This document shows positions 27,554 through 35,368 of a stretch of DNA of 64,000 nt, piece by piece. Origin of the DNA: Eubacterium barkeri (GTDB lineage: Bacteria > Bacillota > Clostridia > Eubacteriales > Eubacteriaceae); contig NZ_FNOU01000001.1 in assembly GCF_900107125.1 (NCBI RefSeq), forward strand, positions 124,001 through 188,000, read 5' to 3'. Under the pieces are notes generated by a model, which saw nothing but the letters and a program-made list of their open reading frames with translations, searched no databases and had not been told where the DNA came from. The position numbers and the translations under genes were made by a program. Each line of letters begins with the position of its first letter. Positions within the stretch are counted from its first letter, which is position 1.

Positions 27554-28198
27554 TTGAAAAATCTAAAAACAGCTTCAACCAAGCCAGAGAAACGGCTGAC
27601 CAAGCGACAGCTTCAGGCTCTGGAGACCAAGGATAAAATTTACAATGCTGCGGTGGCCATTATCAATGAGCGTGGCTTCAATAACGTCAGCATCGAGGAT
27701 ATCACCTCATCCGCCAATGTGGCCAAGGGCAGCTTCTATACCTACTTTGAATCCAAGGAAGCCTTAGTCTTCTATACCTTCAAACAATCGGATCAGGTCT
27801 ACGAGGCCGCCTACAATCAGGTCAAAGAAGAAGCCTTCCCGGAGATGGTCATCGACTTTGCACGCATTTCCTACACCGAGTATGAAAAACGGGGGAAGGG
27901 GATTATCAAGGCCATGGTCTCCAATTACTTCACCTTCCCGGATTATAACTTTTACGGGGAGGACCGGGATCTTTTGAAGTGCCTGACCCTCATCGTCACG
28001 CGCGGGCAGGAACAGGGGGTCCTGGATGCCGGAAAGCCAGCCGCCTATTTCGTCCATCTTCTCCTGTCCACTCTCATTGGCGTGGAGGTGCTCTGGTGTA
28101 TCGATGACCAGGGCGGCAGCCTTGCGGATATGATTGCAGATGGGATTCGGAATACCGCAATGGGCATGATGCAAAGCAAATCGCCTGCTGACCAGTAA
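27554..28198 (+). CDS. TetR-family transcriptional regulator
   Basis: The 214-residue protein has an HTH in residues ~35-65, text VSIEDITSSANVAKGSFYTY followed by FESKEALVFYTF, and a helical ligand domain. The start is taken as TTG 27554, 8 nt after GGAGAAA; an ATG at 27539 is in frame but has no ribosome site. It lies directly after the GntR gene and may be co-transcribed. Palindromes near the opine dehydrogenase/EutH genes downstream are possible targets. Confidence 0.85.
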   Translation: MKNLKTASTKPEKRLTKRQLQALETKDKIYNAAVAIINERGFNNVSIEDITSSANVAKGSFYTYFESKEALVFYTFKQSDQVYEAAYNQVKEEAFPEMVIDFARISYTEYEKRGKGIIKAMVSNYFTFPDYNFYGEDRDLLKCLTLIVTRGQEQGVLDAGKPAAYFVHLLLSTLIGVEVLWCIDDQGGSLADMIADGIRNTAMGMMQSKSPADQ

Positions 28199-28219
28199 TA
28201 GCGCTGGCCAGCTTTTTTT
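28187..28219 (+). terminator. Terminator overlapping the end of the TetR gene
   Basis: GCTGACCAG and CTGGCCAGC pair (one mismatch) around the TAA stop and are followed by seven T. It ends the GntR-TetR transcript before the convergent EutH gene. Confidence 0.75.
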
Positions 28220-28234
28220 ATTTTTTGGAGAAAT

Positions 28235-29347
28235 CTATTCGTTATGAGAGGCCAGGGCGGTGGCAGATGCCGGCGCTGGGGTCGTACTGCGGGATCTGAG
28301 GGCGTCGAAGGCGAAGGCCAGGGTTAAACCGAGCAGTCCGGTCAGGAGCTTTCCAATCATGAGGGGAATGGCGATGGGGGGATAATACTGCATGGAAAAG
28401 GCCAGAAAATCGCCAGCGGCAAAGCAGGCCGGTGTGAGGAAGGCGACATTGAGCATACAGCCCTTCTCATCCAGGGCATCGCTGTCCAGCATGACGGGAA
28501 TGGGATTAGCCGCACAGATGATCAGCCCCATCATGGAGGTGGTATTGATTTGGAGACGGCTGGCCAGGATACCCAAAGGCTTTTTTAAAAGCCGGCGCAT
28601 GAGCGCCATAAAGGGCAGAATGCCCGCCAGGAAGACACCAATGTGACAGATCACAGGAAAAATCTCAGATAAAGGGGTCAGGCCCGGGAGAATCGTGAAA
28701 TTCAGGAACTCCTGGACCACAGAGATGGAGAAGCCACCCAAAGCAATGAAGCGGATAAAAAAGGAAAATCCTTTGAAGACGGAGAGGATACGATTGCCAC
28801 ATACCTTAAAGAGTACGAGCAGCAACAAGGAGATGGCCAGCACGGGCCAGGTATTGGCCAGGATAATCGAAACCGGGATGCCCGCCAGCAGGCCCGTAAT
28901 CACACAGCCAACCGGAAGGGTCAGAAAACCAATCAAGAGTCCCTGAACCGCAAAAACCTGACGGCTGCCCCGGGTATTTTCTAAGACCAAAGGGATGGTA
29001 ATCATGACGTTAATGCCGAGAAAGGCACCGACCACCATGCCATTATACAATCCCGCAGTGGCATCGGAAGCCATGGCAGCACCTAAAACAGCACCGCCAC
29101 TATCGCAGGAGAGCAGCATTCCGGCAAAGAGCGATGGGTCACAGCCGATTCCTTTAAAGAAGGGACCAACGACGGGGGCCAAAGCATTATTGAGCCAGGG
29201 TGCCAGCGCAATAAAGCCCGTCATTAAAAAAAGCAGCTCCACAATGGCGTCCAGACCTTCACGAAAGGCCTTTCCCAGACCAAAGCGATTATTAAGAAGG
29301 TAATCAATGGCACCTAAGCAGAAAAAAACAGCAGCAATTGCATTCAT
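28235..29347 (-). CDS. EutH-family amine permease
   Basis: This 370-residue protein has about ten hydrophobic helices. The EutH family imports protonated ethanolamine and related amines. Family-typical features include an N-terminal GAIDYLLNNRFGLGKAFREG, the LLSCDSGGAVLG motif and the C-terminal PACFAAGDFLAF and IGKLLTGLLGL. AGGAGG precedes the ATG. It is divergent from the opine dehydrogenase gene, and a second EutH-like gene lies 4.4 kb away in the GRE activase operon. No ethanolamine ammonia-lyase or shell genes are present, so the substrate may be another small amine. Confidence 0.85.
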   Translation of the reverse strand: MNAIAAVFFCLGAIDYLLNNRFGLGKAFREGLDAIVELLFLMTGFIALAPWLNNALAPVVGPFFKGIGCDPSLFAGMLLSCDSGGAVLGAAMASDATAGLYNGMVVGAFLGINVMITIPLVLENTRGSRQVFAVQGLLIGFLTLPVGCVITGLLAGIPVSIILANTWPVLAISLLLLVLFKVCGNRILSVFKGFSFFIRFIALGGFSISVVQEFLNFTILPGLTPLSEIFPVICHIGVFLAGILPFMALMRRLLKKPLGILASRLQINTTSMMGLIICAANPIPVMLDSDALDEKGCMLNVAFLTPACFAAGDFLAFSMQYYPPIAIPLMIGKLLTGLLGLTLAFAFDALRSRSTTPAPASATALASHNE

Positions 29348-29522
29348 ACATGTCCTCCTGAGAATGGATTTTAATCATTGGTTAACGTGAGTTTGACCGA
29401 TGGGATGCAGGCTCAATCTTAGCTCAGGACACCCTGTAAATCAAGGAAACAAGCCATTTATACGATGTTCGGCGAAAAGAGTATGAGAAAAAGCAAAGTC
29501 GAAATTTTTTTTAAAATTATGC

Positions 29523-29551
29523 TTTACAAATGGGCGATGACCCGATATAAT
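29523..29551 (+). promoter_or_regulatory. Sigma-A promoter of the opine dehydrogenase gene
   Basis: TTTACA and TATAAT are separated by 17 nt. The predicted start point is about 29558, giving a ~100-nt leader that carries dyads. Confidence 0.75.
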
Positions 29552-29558
29552 GAACGCA

Positions 29559-29629
29559 AGTCAGTGGTCAAGAGTCAATGACTTAAAACCAAAGTAGACT
29601 CATTCATTCACTGGTTCAGATGGACCAGT
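29559..29629. promoter_or_regulatory. Candidate operators in the opine dehydrogenase leader
   Basis: Two dyads lie directly downstream of the promoter: AGTCA...TGACT (29559-29583) and ACTGGT-N8-ACCAGT (29610-29629). Both share GGTC/GACC and AGTCA/TGACT pieces, as two operators of one dimeric repressor would. The TetR protein encoded 1.4 kb upstream is a candidate binder (inference). The remaining gap back to the EutH start shows nothing further. Confidence 0.45.
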
Positions 29630-29658
29630 CATCAAAAATCCCTAAGGAGGACAAACAA

Positions 29659-30879
29659 ATGGACATGAGTTATTTAAAGGATATGCCGATCGCAATCCTG
29701 GGCTGTGGTGGCGTTGGTAAAACAATGGCTGGCGACTGCGCCTTAGCAGGTTCCAAGGTACGGATCTGGGAACAGGAAGCCTTTAAAAAGAATTTCAACA
29801 ATATCGAACGCACAGGTATTAAGCTGACGGGCAACCAATTCAGCTACTATGGATTCGAACGTCGGGGGACCGGTTTTGTCGAGCTGGCAACCACCAACAT
29901 GGCAGAAGCCGTTAAGGGTGCCGGGATTATCGTCGTCGGAACTGTGGCCATGGCTCACGAACCCATTTTCCGGGAATTGATTCCCCTGCTGGAAGATGGC
30001 CAGGTCATCCACATCCTGCCGGACAACTGTGGGACCTTCGTCTTTAGAAAACTCATGCGTGAACTGGGCTGCACCACCAAAGTCATCGTCGGCGCATGGT
30101 ACACCGCTCCCTACGGCGTGCGCATCGTCAACCGCGGTGGTGTCGTCACCAATGAATGCAAGGTCGAAGACCGCATCACCACCATTCGTGGGGCTGCTTT
30201 ACCTCACTGCGATACACCGGACTTCATCGAGTCGGCCAACTATATCCCGGCATTGGATGCCATCCGCACCGGCGATGGATTCGTGACTGGGAATACCGTC
30301 ATTGACGTCAATCTGTCCAATGTCAACCCCGTCATCCATGTCCCTGGAACAGTCTTGGGTGCTGCCGTTATGCAGAACTTTGATACCGTCCTGGGTCAGG
30401 ATAAGAAAAACTACTCTTTATATGGATTTGCACTCTGCCCAGCTATCGCAGAGGTTCAGGCTGTCTTCTGGGAAGAAGAAAAAGCGCTGGCTAAGGCTAT
30501 GAATGTGGATGTCTGTACCGTGAACTATGAAGATTTCTTCTCCCGTACCACCATGTACGGCAAGGAATACATGGGCCCGGATTTCGCAGTTCCTTTCACA
30601 GAAAAATATGAAAACTTCTACGGCGATGGTCCCTTCGATTTGGAAAACCGCTATATCACAGAGGATGTGCCAGTAGGATGCTTCCTTATCCAGCAGTTGG
30701 GTAAGAAATATGGCGTACCCACACCGACGGTTGATTCCATGGTATACCTGGCTAATATTATGATTAAACGTGACCTTATTGCAGAAAGCAAGTATACTCT
30801 GGATTATCTGGATATTGATCACATGAGTGATGAAGAGCTGCAGAAATACGTTCGTGAAGGTGTTTACACCGCAAAATAA
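29659..30879 (+). CDS. NAD(P)-dependent dehydrogenase of the octopine/opine dehydrogenase family
   Basis: The 406-residue protein has an N-terminal Rossmann fold (AILGCGGVGKTMAGDCALAG, about residues 8-27) and a C-terminal helical octopine-dehydrogenase domain (about 200-385). The VPGTVLGAAVMQNFD region holds the conserved His-Pro/Gly catalytic context (PVIHVPG). Family members reversibly couple a keto acid to an amino compound or oxidise related substrates. ATG 29659 follows AAGGAGG; an earlier ATG at 29620 lies inside a dyad and has no site. Divergent from an EutH permease, which suggests uptake and oxidation or conjugation of an amine. Exact substrate unknown. Confidence 0.85.
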   Translation: MDMSYLKDMPIAILGCGGVGKTMAGDCALAGSKVRIWEQEAFKKNFNNIERTGIKLTGNQFSYYGFERRGTGFVELATTNMAEAVKGAGIIVVGTVAMAHEPIFRELIPLLEDGQVIHILPDNCGTFVFRKLMRELGCTTKVIVGAWYTAPYGVRIVNRGGVVTNECKVEDRITTIRGAALPHCDTPDFIESANYIPALDAIRTGDGFVTGNTVIDVNLSNVNPVIHVPGTVLGAAVMQNFDTVLGQDKKNYSLYGFALCPAIAEVQAVFWEEEKALAKAMNVDVCTVNYEDFFSRTTMYGKEYMGPDFAVPFTEKYENFYGDGPFDLENRYITEDVPVGCFLIQQLGKKYGVPTPTVDSMVYLANIMIKRDLIAESKYTLDYLDIDHMSDEELQKYVREGVYTAK

Positions 30880-30884
30880 TAAAT

Positions 30885-30975
30885 ATATTGGAGTGGATGG
30901 GCTCCAATATTAATAAGACGCATTTCTCCGGATGGTTTTCTCCGAAACCAACCATAAGGGAAATGCGTCTTTCAT
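30885..30975 (+). terminator. Two hairpins ending the opine dehydrogenase transcript
   Basis: ATATTGGAG/CTCCAATAT (30885-30910) is followed by a longer stem AAGACGCATTTC/GAAATGCGTCTT (30915-30971) with an inner GGTTT/AAACC. The second ends in TTTCATT. Confidence 0.6.
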
Positions 30976-30989
30976 TAAGTGCAGAATAC

Positions 30990-31059
30990 TTTGCAAAAAC
31001 CCATGGAAATCGCAAAAAATATTTGCACTTCTATCCTTATTATTTGCACTTTGTTTGCA
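30990..31059. promoter_or_regulatory. Cluster of TTTGCA half sites upstream of the activase promoter
   Basis: TTTGCAA is at 30990, the palindrome GCAAA-N5-TTTGC at 31012-31026, and TTTGCA at 31043-31048 and 31054-31059. They lie 87-156 nt before the sigma-54 promoter. They match the 17-nt palindrome before the GRE gene and are the likely enhancer for the same activator. Confidence 0.55.
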
Positions 31060-31145
31060 TCCAAACCCGTGACGATTCTATAAAAACGTGCATGAATAGG
31101 CTATCGCTGTGGGTGTAGAGGAAAATAAATTGGTAGCGGAAGGAC

Positions 31146-31161
31146 TGGCACGATACTTGCT
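31146..31161 (+). promoter_or_regulatory. Sigma-54 promoter of the GRE activase operon
   Basis: TGGCACGATACTTGCT is a textbook -24/-12 element, with GG at 31147-31148 and GC at 31159-31160 and 10 nt between. It lies 43 nt before the activase start codon. Confidence 0.92.
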
Positions 31162-31203
31162 ATTATTATTGTGTAAAGCTTAGTAGATCGAAGAAGGGGA
31201 ATA

Positions 31204-31992
31204 ATGCAGATGAAGATCGATTATGAAGGGAAAGAAAAACAGGGATTGGTGCTGCGAATCGAGCGGAGCTCAATCTATGATGGCGAGGGCTTTCGGACAG
31301 TGGTCTTTTTAAAGGGATGTTATCTGAATTGCTGGTGGTGCTCCACCCCGGAAAGCCAGCGCTTTAAAATCGAAGAGACAGAATCGACGGTTTATGGACG
31401 AATCATGACGGTAGAGGAGGTCCTAAAGGAGGTGCGGAAGGACAGCCCCTTCTATTTCCACTCTGGTGGTGGCCTGACCGTATCGGGAGGAGAGCTACTG
31501 GCCCAGCCGGAGTTCTCCCAATTGCTTCTGAAACAGGCACGTCGAGAAGGAATCGATACGGCCATTGAGACGTCCTTTTATGCGAAGTGGCCAACGGTTA
31601 AAAGTATCCTATCCCATGTGAACACGGCATTTGTGGATTTGAAGTTTTACTCGGAGGATCGCCATCAGAAATATTGTGGGGTCAGTAATGCACTGATTCT
31701 TGAAAACCTGTTGGCCACCAACGATTATGCAGAAAAACTCCGTCTGATTGTGCGAATCCCCATTATTCCAGGAGTGAATGATGATGAGAAGGAGCTAAGG
31801 CGAATGGGAGAATTCTGCCGTGGCCTTCAGCATCTTTCGTATTTGCAGCTGCTGCCCTATCACCGACTGGGCAATGATACCTACCGGAAATTGGGCATCC
31901 CCTACAAACTGGAAGGGACATTGCCCCCGGATAAAGACCGGATGACAGAGATTCGAAAAATGATGGAAGAATATGTACCTACCGTTTTATGA
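31204..31992 (+). CDS. Glycyl radical enzyme activating enzyme (radical SAM)
   Basis: The 262-residue AdoMet radical enzyme installs the glycyl radical on its partner. The [4Fe-4S] site is Cys39-x3-Cys43-x2-Cys46 in KGCYLNCWWC. AdoMet-binding text follows as SGGGLTVSGGE, then DLKFYSEDRHQKYCGV. It lacks the extra 8-Fe ferredoxin insert of the longer GRE activases, so it is PflA-sized. It is 15 kb from the only GRE gene in the window but shares a sigma-54 promoter and TTTGCA sites with it, so partnership is strongly suggested. First gene of an operon with AraC, YitT and EutH-like genes. Confidence 0.92.
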   Translation: MQMKIDYEGKEKQGLVLRIERSSIYDGEGFRTVVFLKGCYLNCWWCSTPESQRFKIEETESTVYGRIMTVEEVLKEVRKDSPFYFHSGGGLTVSGGELLAQPEFSQLLLKQARREGIDTAIETSFYAKWPTVKSILSHVNTAFVDLKFYSEDRHQKYCGVSNALILENLLATNDYAEKLRLIVRIPIIPGVNDDEKELRRMGEFCRGLQHLSYLQLLPYHRLGNDTYRKLGIPYKLEGTLPPDKDRMTEIRKMMEEYVPTVL

Positions 31993-32049
31993 TGGCTATC
32001 CGTTTGCAGATTAAAACGAAATAATGAAAGGATGAACAGGTGCTGGAAG

Positions 32050-32784
32050 ATGAATCAAGCAATCGCTATTTGTAGATTCCATGAATGCCGGGGTGAGCAT
32101 GTCCACGATTATGTACAGATTTTAGTCCCCCTCCAAAAATCGATGACCATTCGCATCGACGATGTCGATTATTCCATGACGCCCCAGGAATTATGCCTGG
32201 TACCTAAAGGGATGCAGCATGATTGCAATTTTTACGGGGAAATCTTGGCCTTGAACCTGGTGGAACCACCAGACGAAAAAGACCAGGTGATGCTGGCCAG
32301 CCCCATCATCGTCTCCATGGAGGGCCAGATTATCCAGTTGGTGGAGCTAATTCAGGCAGAGCTACGTCAAATGCCGGAGAGTCAATCGGTGCGGTTTCTC
32401 TATAATTATCTGTACAGTAAGCTCATTGAGAACCATGAACCGCCCTCCATTCGCTATATTTGCGACCATTATGACCTGCCCATCACCGTGAATGATCTGG
32501 CAGAAATCGAACGCTACAATGTGACCTATTACAATGATTGGTTTAAACAGCAAACCGGGGTGTCACCGGGCATTTATCTCCGGCGCACCCGGGTGGAGAA
32601 GGCGAAGGACCTGCTTCGGAATACCCGCTTTAGTGTCACCAATATCGCCGTCATGGTCGGCTACAGCAGTAATTCGACCTTTACCCGGGCCTTCCGAAGC
32701 ATCACAGGGATGACTCCGAAGATGTACCGGGAAAGCCATACCGGACGGGATGGGGGCAGGTCTGTATCCCGGATGATAGGCTGA
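32050..32784 (+). CDS. AraC-family transcriptional regulator
   Basis: This ~244-residue regulator has an N-terminal cupin-like region (EHVHDYVQILVPL, residues ~15-90) and a C-terminal double HTH. The signature is NIAVMVGYSSNSTFTRAFRS followed by GMTPKMYRES. The start is uncertain. ATG 32050 has AGG 9-10 nt upstream, while ATG 32032 is in frame but abuts AAAGG. It lies in the activase operon and is probably a second control layer for amine uptake. Confidence 0.8.
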   Translation: MNQAIAICRFHECRGEHVHDYVQILVPLQKSMTIRIDDVDYSMTPQELCLVPKGMQHDCNFYGEILALNLVEPPDEKDQVMLASPIIVSMEGQIIQLVELIQAELRQMPESQSVRFLYNYLYSKLIENHEPPSIRYICDHYDLPITVNDLAEIERYNVTYYNDWFKQQTGVSPGIYLRRTRVEKAKDLLRNTRFSVTNIAVMVGYSSNSTFTRAFRSITGMTPKMYRESHTGRDGGRSVSRMIG

Positions 32785-33716
32785 TGGATGGCATTGATTG
32801 GGATGGGAAACGCATGAGCTCAAAAATTAAGCAGATTTATCTGCGTTATAAAACACCCTTGGATCAAACCGGAAAAGTCATTTTCCGGTTACTTCTTTTA
32901 ACGGTGTCTGCAATCCTGACCGCAGTGAACACCAAGACCTTCATCAATGCCGGGAATCTTTTCCCCGGTGGGGTCGGTGGGTTGACCCTGCTCATTCAGC
33001 GCATTGCGTCCACTTATTTTAATACGGCGATCCCTTATACGCCCATTAATATCCTGTTGAATGCCATTCCGGTGGTGATTGGCTTCCGGTATCTGGGAAA
33101 GAAATTCACGGCTTATTCCTGTTACACCATTGTATTGGCCGCTGTCATTACGGATATGATTCCACCCTATGTGGTGACCTATGACGTGTTGCTCATCAGT
33201 GTTTTTGGCGGGGTGATTGGTGGGTTTGCCAGTGTTCTGTGTCTATGGGCGGATGCAACCGCCGGCGGTACGGATTTTATCTCCATCTTCCTTTCCGTGC
33301 GCAAGGGAGTGGATGCCTGGAATATCCTTTTGGGGTTTAATATCGCCATTCTTATGGTTGCCGGCTTTCTCTTTGGGTGGGATCAGGCCCTGTATTCGAT
33401 CCTCTTCCAGTATGCCTTTACCCAGGTGGTGAAGGCCCTATATCACAAATATCAGCAGCAGACCCTCTTTGTTCTGACGGATAAGCCCCGGGAGGTCAGC
33501 CAGGCTATCTATGCGGTCAGCCAGCATGGTGCCACGATTTTAAATGGCATCGGCTCCTATGAACAGGGCCAGCGGCATATCGTTTATTCCATCGTCTCCC
33601 GGGGAGAAGTGCGGCAGATTATGAATGTTATACGTCAGGTGGACCCCAAGGCCTTTGTGAATTCCATCCAAACGCAGGTCATCCAAGGGTATTTTTATCA
33701 GAAGCCAACGGAATAG
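32784..33716 (+). CDS. YitT-family membrane protein
   Basis: The 310-residue protein has about five or six membrane helices (YitT/DUF161) and a C-terminal DUF2179 domain (about residues 230-305; LTDKPREVSQAIYAVSQHGA). The start overlaps the AraC stop as TGATGG; ATG 32814 is an alternative. Family function is not established; some members affect formate/nitrite or nutrient transport phenotypes. Its place between AraC and EutH-like genes suggests a transport-related role. Confidence 0.8.
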   Translation: MDGIDWDGKRMSSKIKQIYLRYKTPLDQTGKVIFRLLLLTVSAILTAVNTKTFINAGNLFPGGVGGLTLLIQRIASTYFNTAIPYTPINILLNAIPVVIGFRYLGKKFTAYSCYTIVLAAVITDMIPPYVVTYDVLLISVFGGVIGGFASVLCLWADATAGGTDFISIFLSVRKGVDAWNILLGFNIAILMVAGFLFGWDQALYSILFQYAFTQVVKALYHKYQQQTLFVLTDKPREVSQAIYAVSQHGATILNGIGSYEQGQRHIVYSIVSRGEVRQIMNVIRQVDPKAFVNSIQTQVIQGYFYQKPTE

Positions 33717-33774
33717 GAGGGTGTTGTCATCCCATAGCCGTAGTTAAATTTAGGAAAGGTGGTTGGAAAAACCA

Positions 33775-34851
33775 ATGAATAATGTTCTCGTATTAGTGAT
33801 GCTTGCCCTATGGGTGCTTGGTTTTTTAGACAGCCTGTCCGGCGGACATTTAAAAATCAGCAAAGGTTATTTCGATGGGGTGAAACAGATTGGCAATATG
33901 GTCATGCTCATCGTGGGTTTCTACTGCATCAGCGTGGTGGTTGCAACACGTTATCTGGATACCATTACTGCTGTTTCCGGCGTGCTTCCCTTCGACCCTG
34001 CCGTTCTGGTCACCATGGTTTTGGAAACCGGTATGGGGGGCTTACCCGTTGCCCAAGCCATTGCGTCGACTCCAGAGCTGGGGCTTTTTGCAGGGACGCT
34101 GGTAGCCAGCAGCATCGGCTGCCTGGTGTGCTTTATGATGCCGGTTATCCTGTCCTTTATCGATGGAGAAGATCTGGGTATTATTATGAACGGCATTATC
34201 CCTGGGGTGTTGGCCGTACCGCCAACGCTGTTCATCGGGGGATTGCTTTTGAGTGTTCCCCTGGGCGTCCTGTGTTTGAATCTGCTGCCGGTCCTTTTTG
34301 TCTGTGCCTTGCTGATTTTGGGGGTATCCCGTTTTCCGCAGGCAACCCAGAGAGGGCTTTTATTTTTCGGCCGATTCATGGAACGCTTAGCTCATTTCGC
34401 CACCATCATTGTCATTATTGGATTATTTTTACCGGAAATGGCCCTTGTTCCTCGGGACCAAGCACTGGAGGGATTGGGCATTGCATTGAAGATGACCGTC
34501 ACTTTGGGTGGTGGCATGGTGCTGTCCGAAGCCATCATCCATTATTTCAATCGTTCCATTGCGGCGCTGTCACGTCAAATTGGCATAAATACCTATAGCC
34601 TTTTAGGGATTTTATTAAGCTTTATGTCTTCTCTCATCATGCTTCCGATGTTTAAGGATATGGATTATGAAGGGAAGCTGATGAATGGAGCCTTTTCTGT
34701 GATGGGCTCCTATGTCATCGGTGCCCAGATGGCATTCGTTGCTCAATTTACCACGGGTTCCACTCTGGTGATCTTTATGGGGATGAAGGTGTTGGCAGGA
34801 TTTTTGGGCATGGCGATGGCGCGTTTTATGTTTAAAAAGCACCTCATTTAA
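33775..34851 (+). CDS. Second EutH-like amine permease
   Basis: The 358-residue polytopic protein is distantly similar to the other EutH-like gene. It shows the LETGMGGLPVAQAIASTPEL motif in place of LLSCDSGGAVLG, and about ten helices. AAAGGTGG lies upstream of ATG 33775; an in-frame TTG four codons earlier is less likely. It ends the sigma-54-driven activase operon, and it probably supplies the GRE substrate or removes its amine product. The family call rests on pattern and length. Confidence 0.7.
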   Translation: MNNVLVLVMLALWVLGFLDSLSGGHLKISKGYFDGVKQIGNMVMLIVGFYCISVVVATRYLDTITAVSGVLPFDPAVLVTMVLETGMGGLPVAQAIASTPELGLFAGTLVASSIGCLVCFMMPVILSFIDGEDLGIIMNGIIPGVLAVPPTLFIGGLLLSVPLGVLCLNLLPVLFVCALLILGVSRFPQATQRGLLFFGRFMERLAHFATIIVIIGLFLPEMALVPRDQALEGLGIALKMTVTLGGGMVLSEAIIHYFNRSIAALSRQIGINTYSLLGILLSFMSSLIMLPMFKDMDYEGKLMNGAFSVMGSYVIGAQMAFVAQFTTGSTLVIFMGMKVLAGFLGMAMARFMFKKHLI

Positions 34852-34899
34852 AGGTACCCTTCACTAACTGCAGAAAAATATGCAGAATATTTTTCTGAA

Positions 34900-34956
34900 A
34901 TGCAAAGGGAGTGCAGATTAGTTTGCAGTGTTCTCGTAAGATAAGATTGCATGCAA
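34900..34956. promoter_or_regulatory. TTTGCA/TGCAAA sites upstream of the BCCT sigma-54 promoter
   Basis: ATGCAAA is at 34900-34906, TTTGCA at 34922-34927 and the palindrome TTGCATGCAA at 34947-34956. Further TGCAGA copies lie at 34869 and 34881. They are about 135-225 nt before the -24 element and match the sites before the GRE and the activase. Confidence 0.5.
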
Positions 34957-35091
34957 AATTATATTTCTGTATTCTCTTTTTTTTTATATGAAATCGAAAA
35001 AGCCAGAACCCCTTTAGAATGGCGGGATTGCACCCGTTATCATTGAGCTGTTCACTTGAAATAATGTGAAATGTGTATTTTGATGGGTTTT

Positions 35092-35107
35092 TGGCATGCA
35101 CTTTGCT
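35092..35107 (+). promoter_or_regulatory. Sigma-54 promoter of the BCCT transporter operon
   Basis: TGGCATGCACTTTGCT has GG at 35093-35094 and GC at 35105-35106 with 10 nt between. The single change is T for C within the -24 box. A short ORF and then the BCCT gene follow. Confidence 0.85.
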
Positions 35108-35202
35108 TATATAAGCATGTAACAGCAGGATGTCATTGGAAATGGGACATCCTGTGCCAATAATAAGGAAATGAGTCTAACAGGAGGGAGGAGCATAACG
35201 TT

Positions 35203-35349
35203 TTGAAATCAATGGACGTTGCACAACGGGCTGGTTTGATATATGATGTGGACAATCCAGGCCTTTTCAGTATCGGACGCGTTATTGGTCAATGGCCAAT
35301 TGAAGATTGGTTATGGGATGACGTTGATTTAAGCAAAAGGTTTAATTGA
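35203..35349 (+). CDS. Small unrecognised protein between the sigma-54 promoter and the BCCT gene
   Basis: A 48-codon frame starts at TTG 35203, 11 nt after the very strong AGGAGGGAGG, with a second in-frame ATG at 35212. The protein is acidic and soluble, with three Trp in nine residues near the end (QWPIEDWLWDDVDLS). No family is recognised. It could be a genuine small protein, a leader peptide coupling translation to the BCCT gene 19 nt downstream, or a fragment. The ribosome site supports translation. Confidence 0.5.
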   Translation: MKSMDVAQRAGLIYDVDNPGLFSIGRVIGQWPIEDWLWDDVDLSKRFN

Positions 35350-35368
35350 AAGGGAGAGGTATGTGTCA

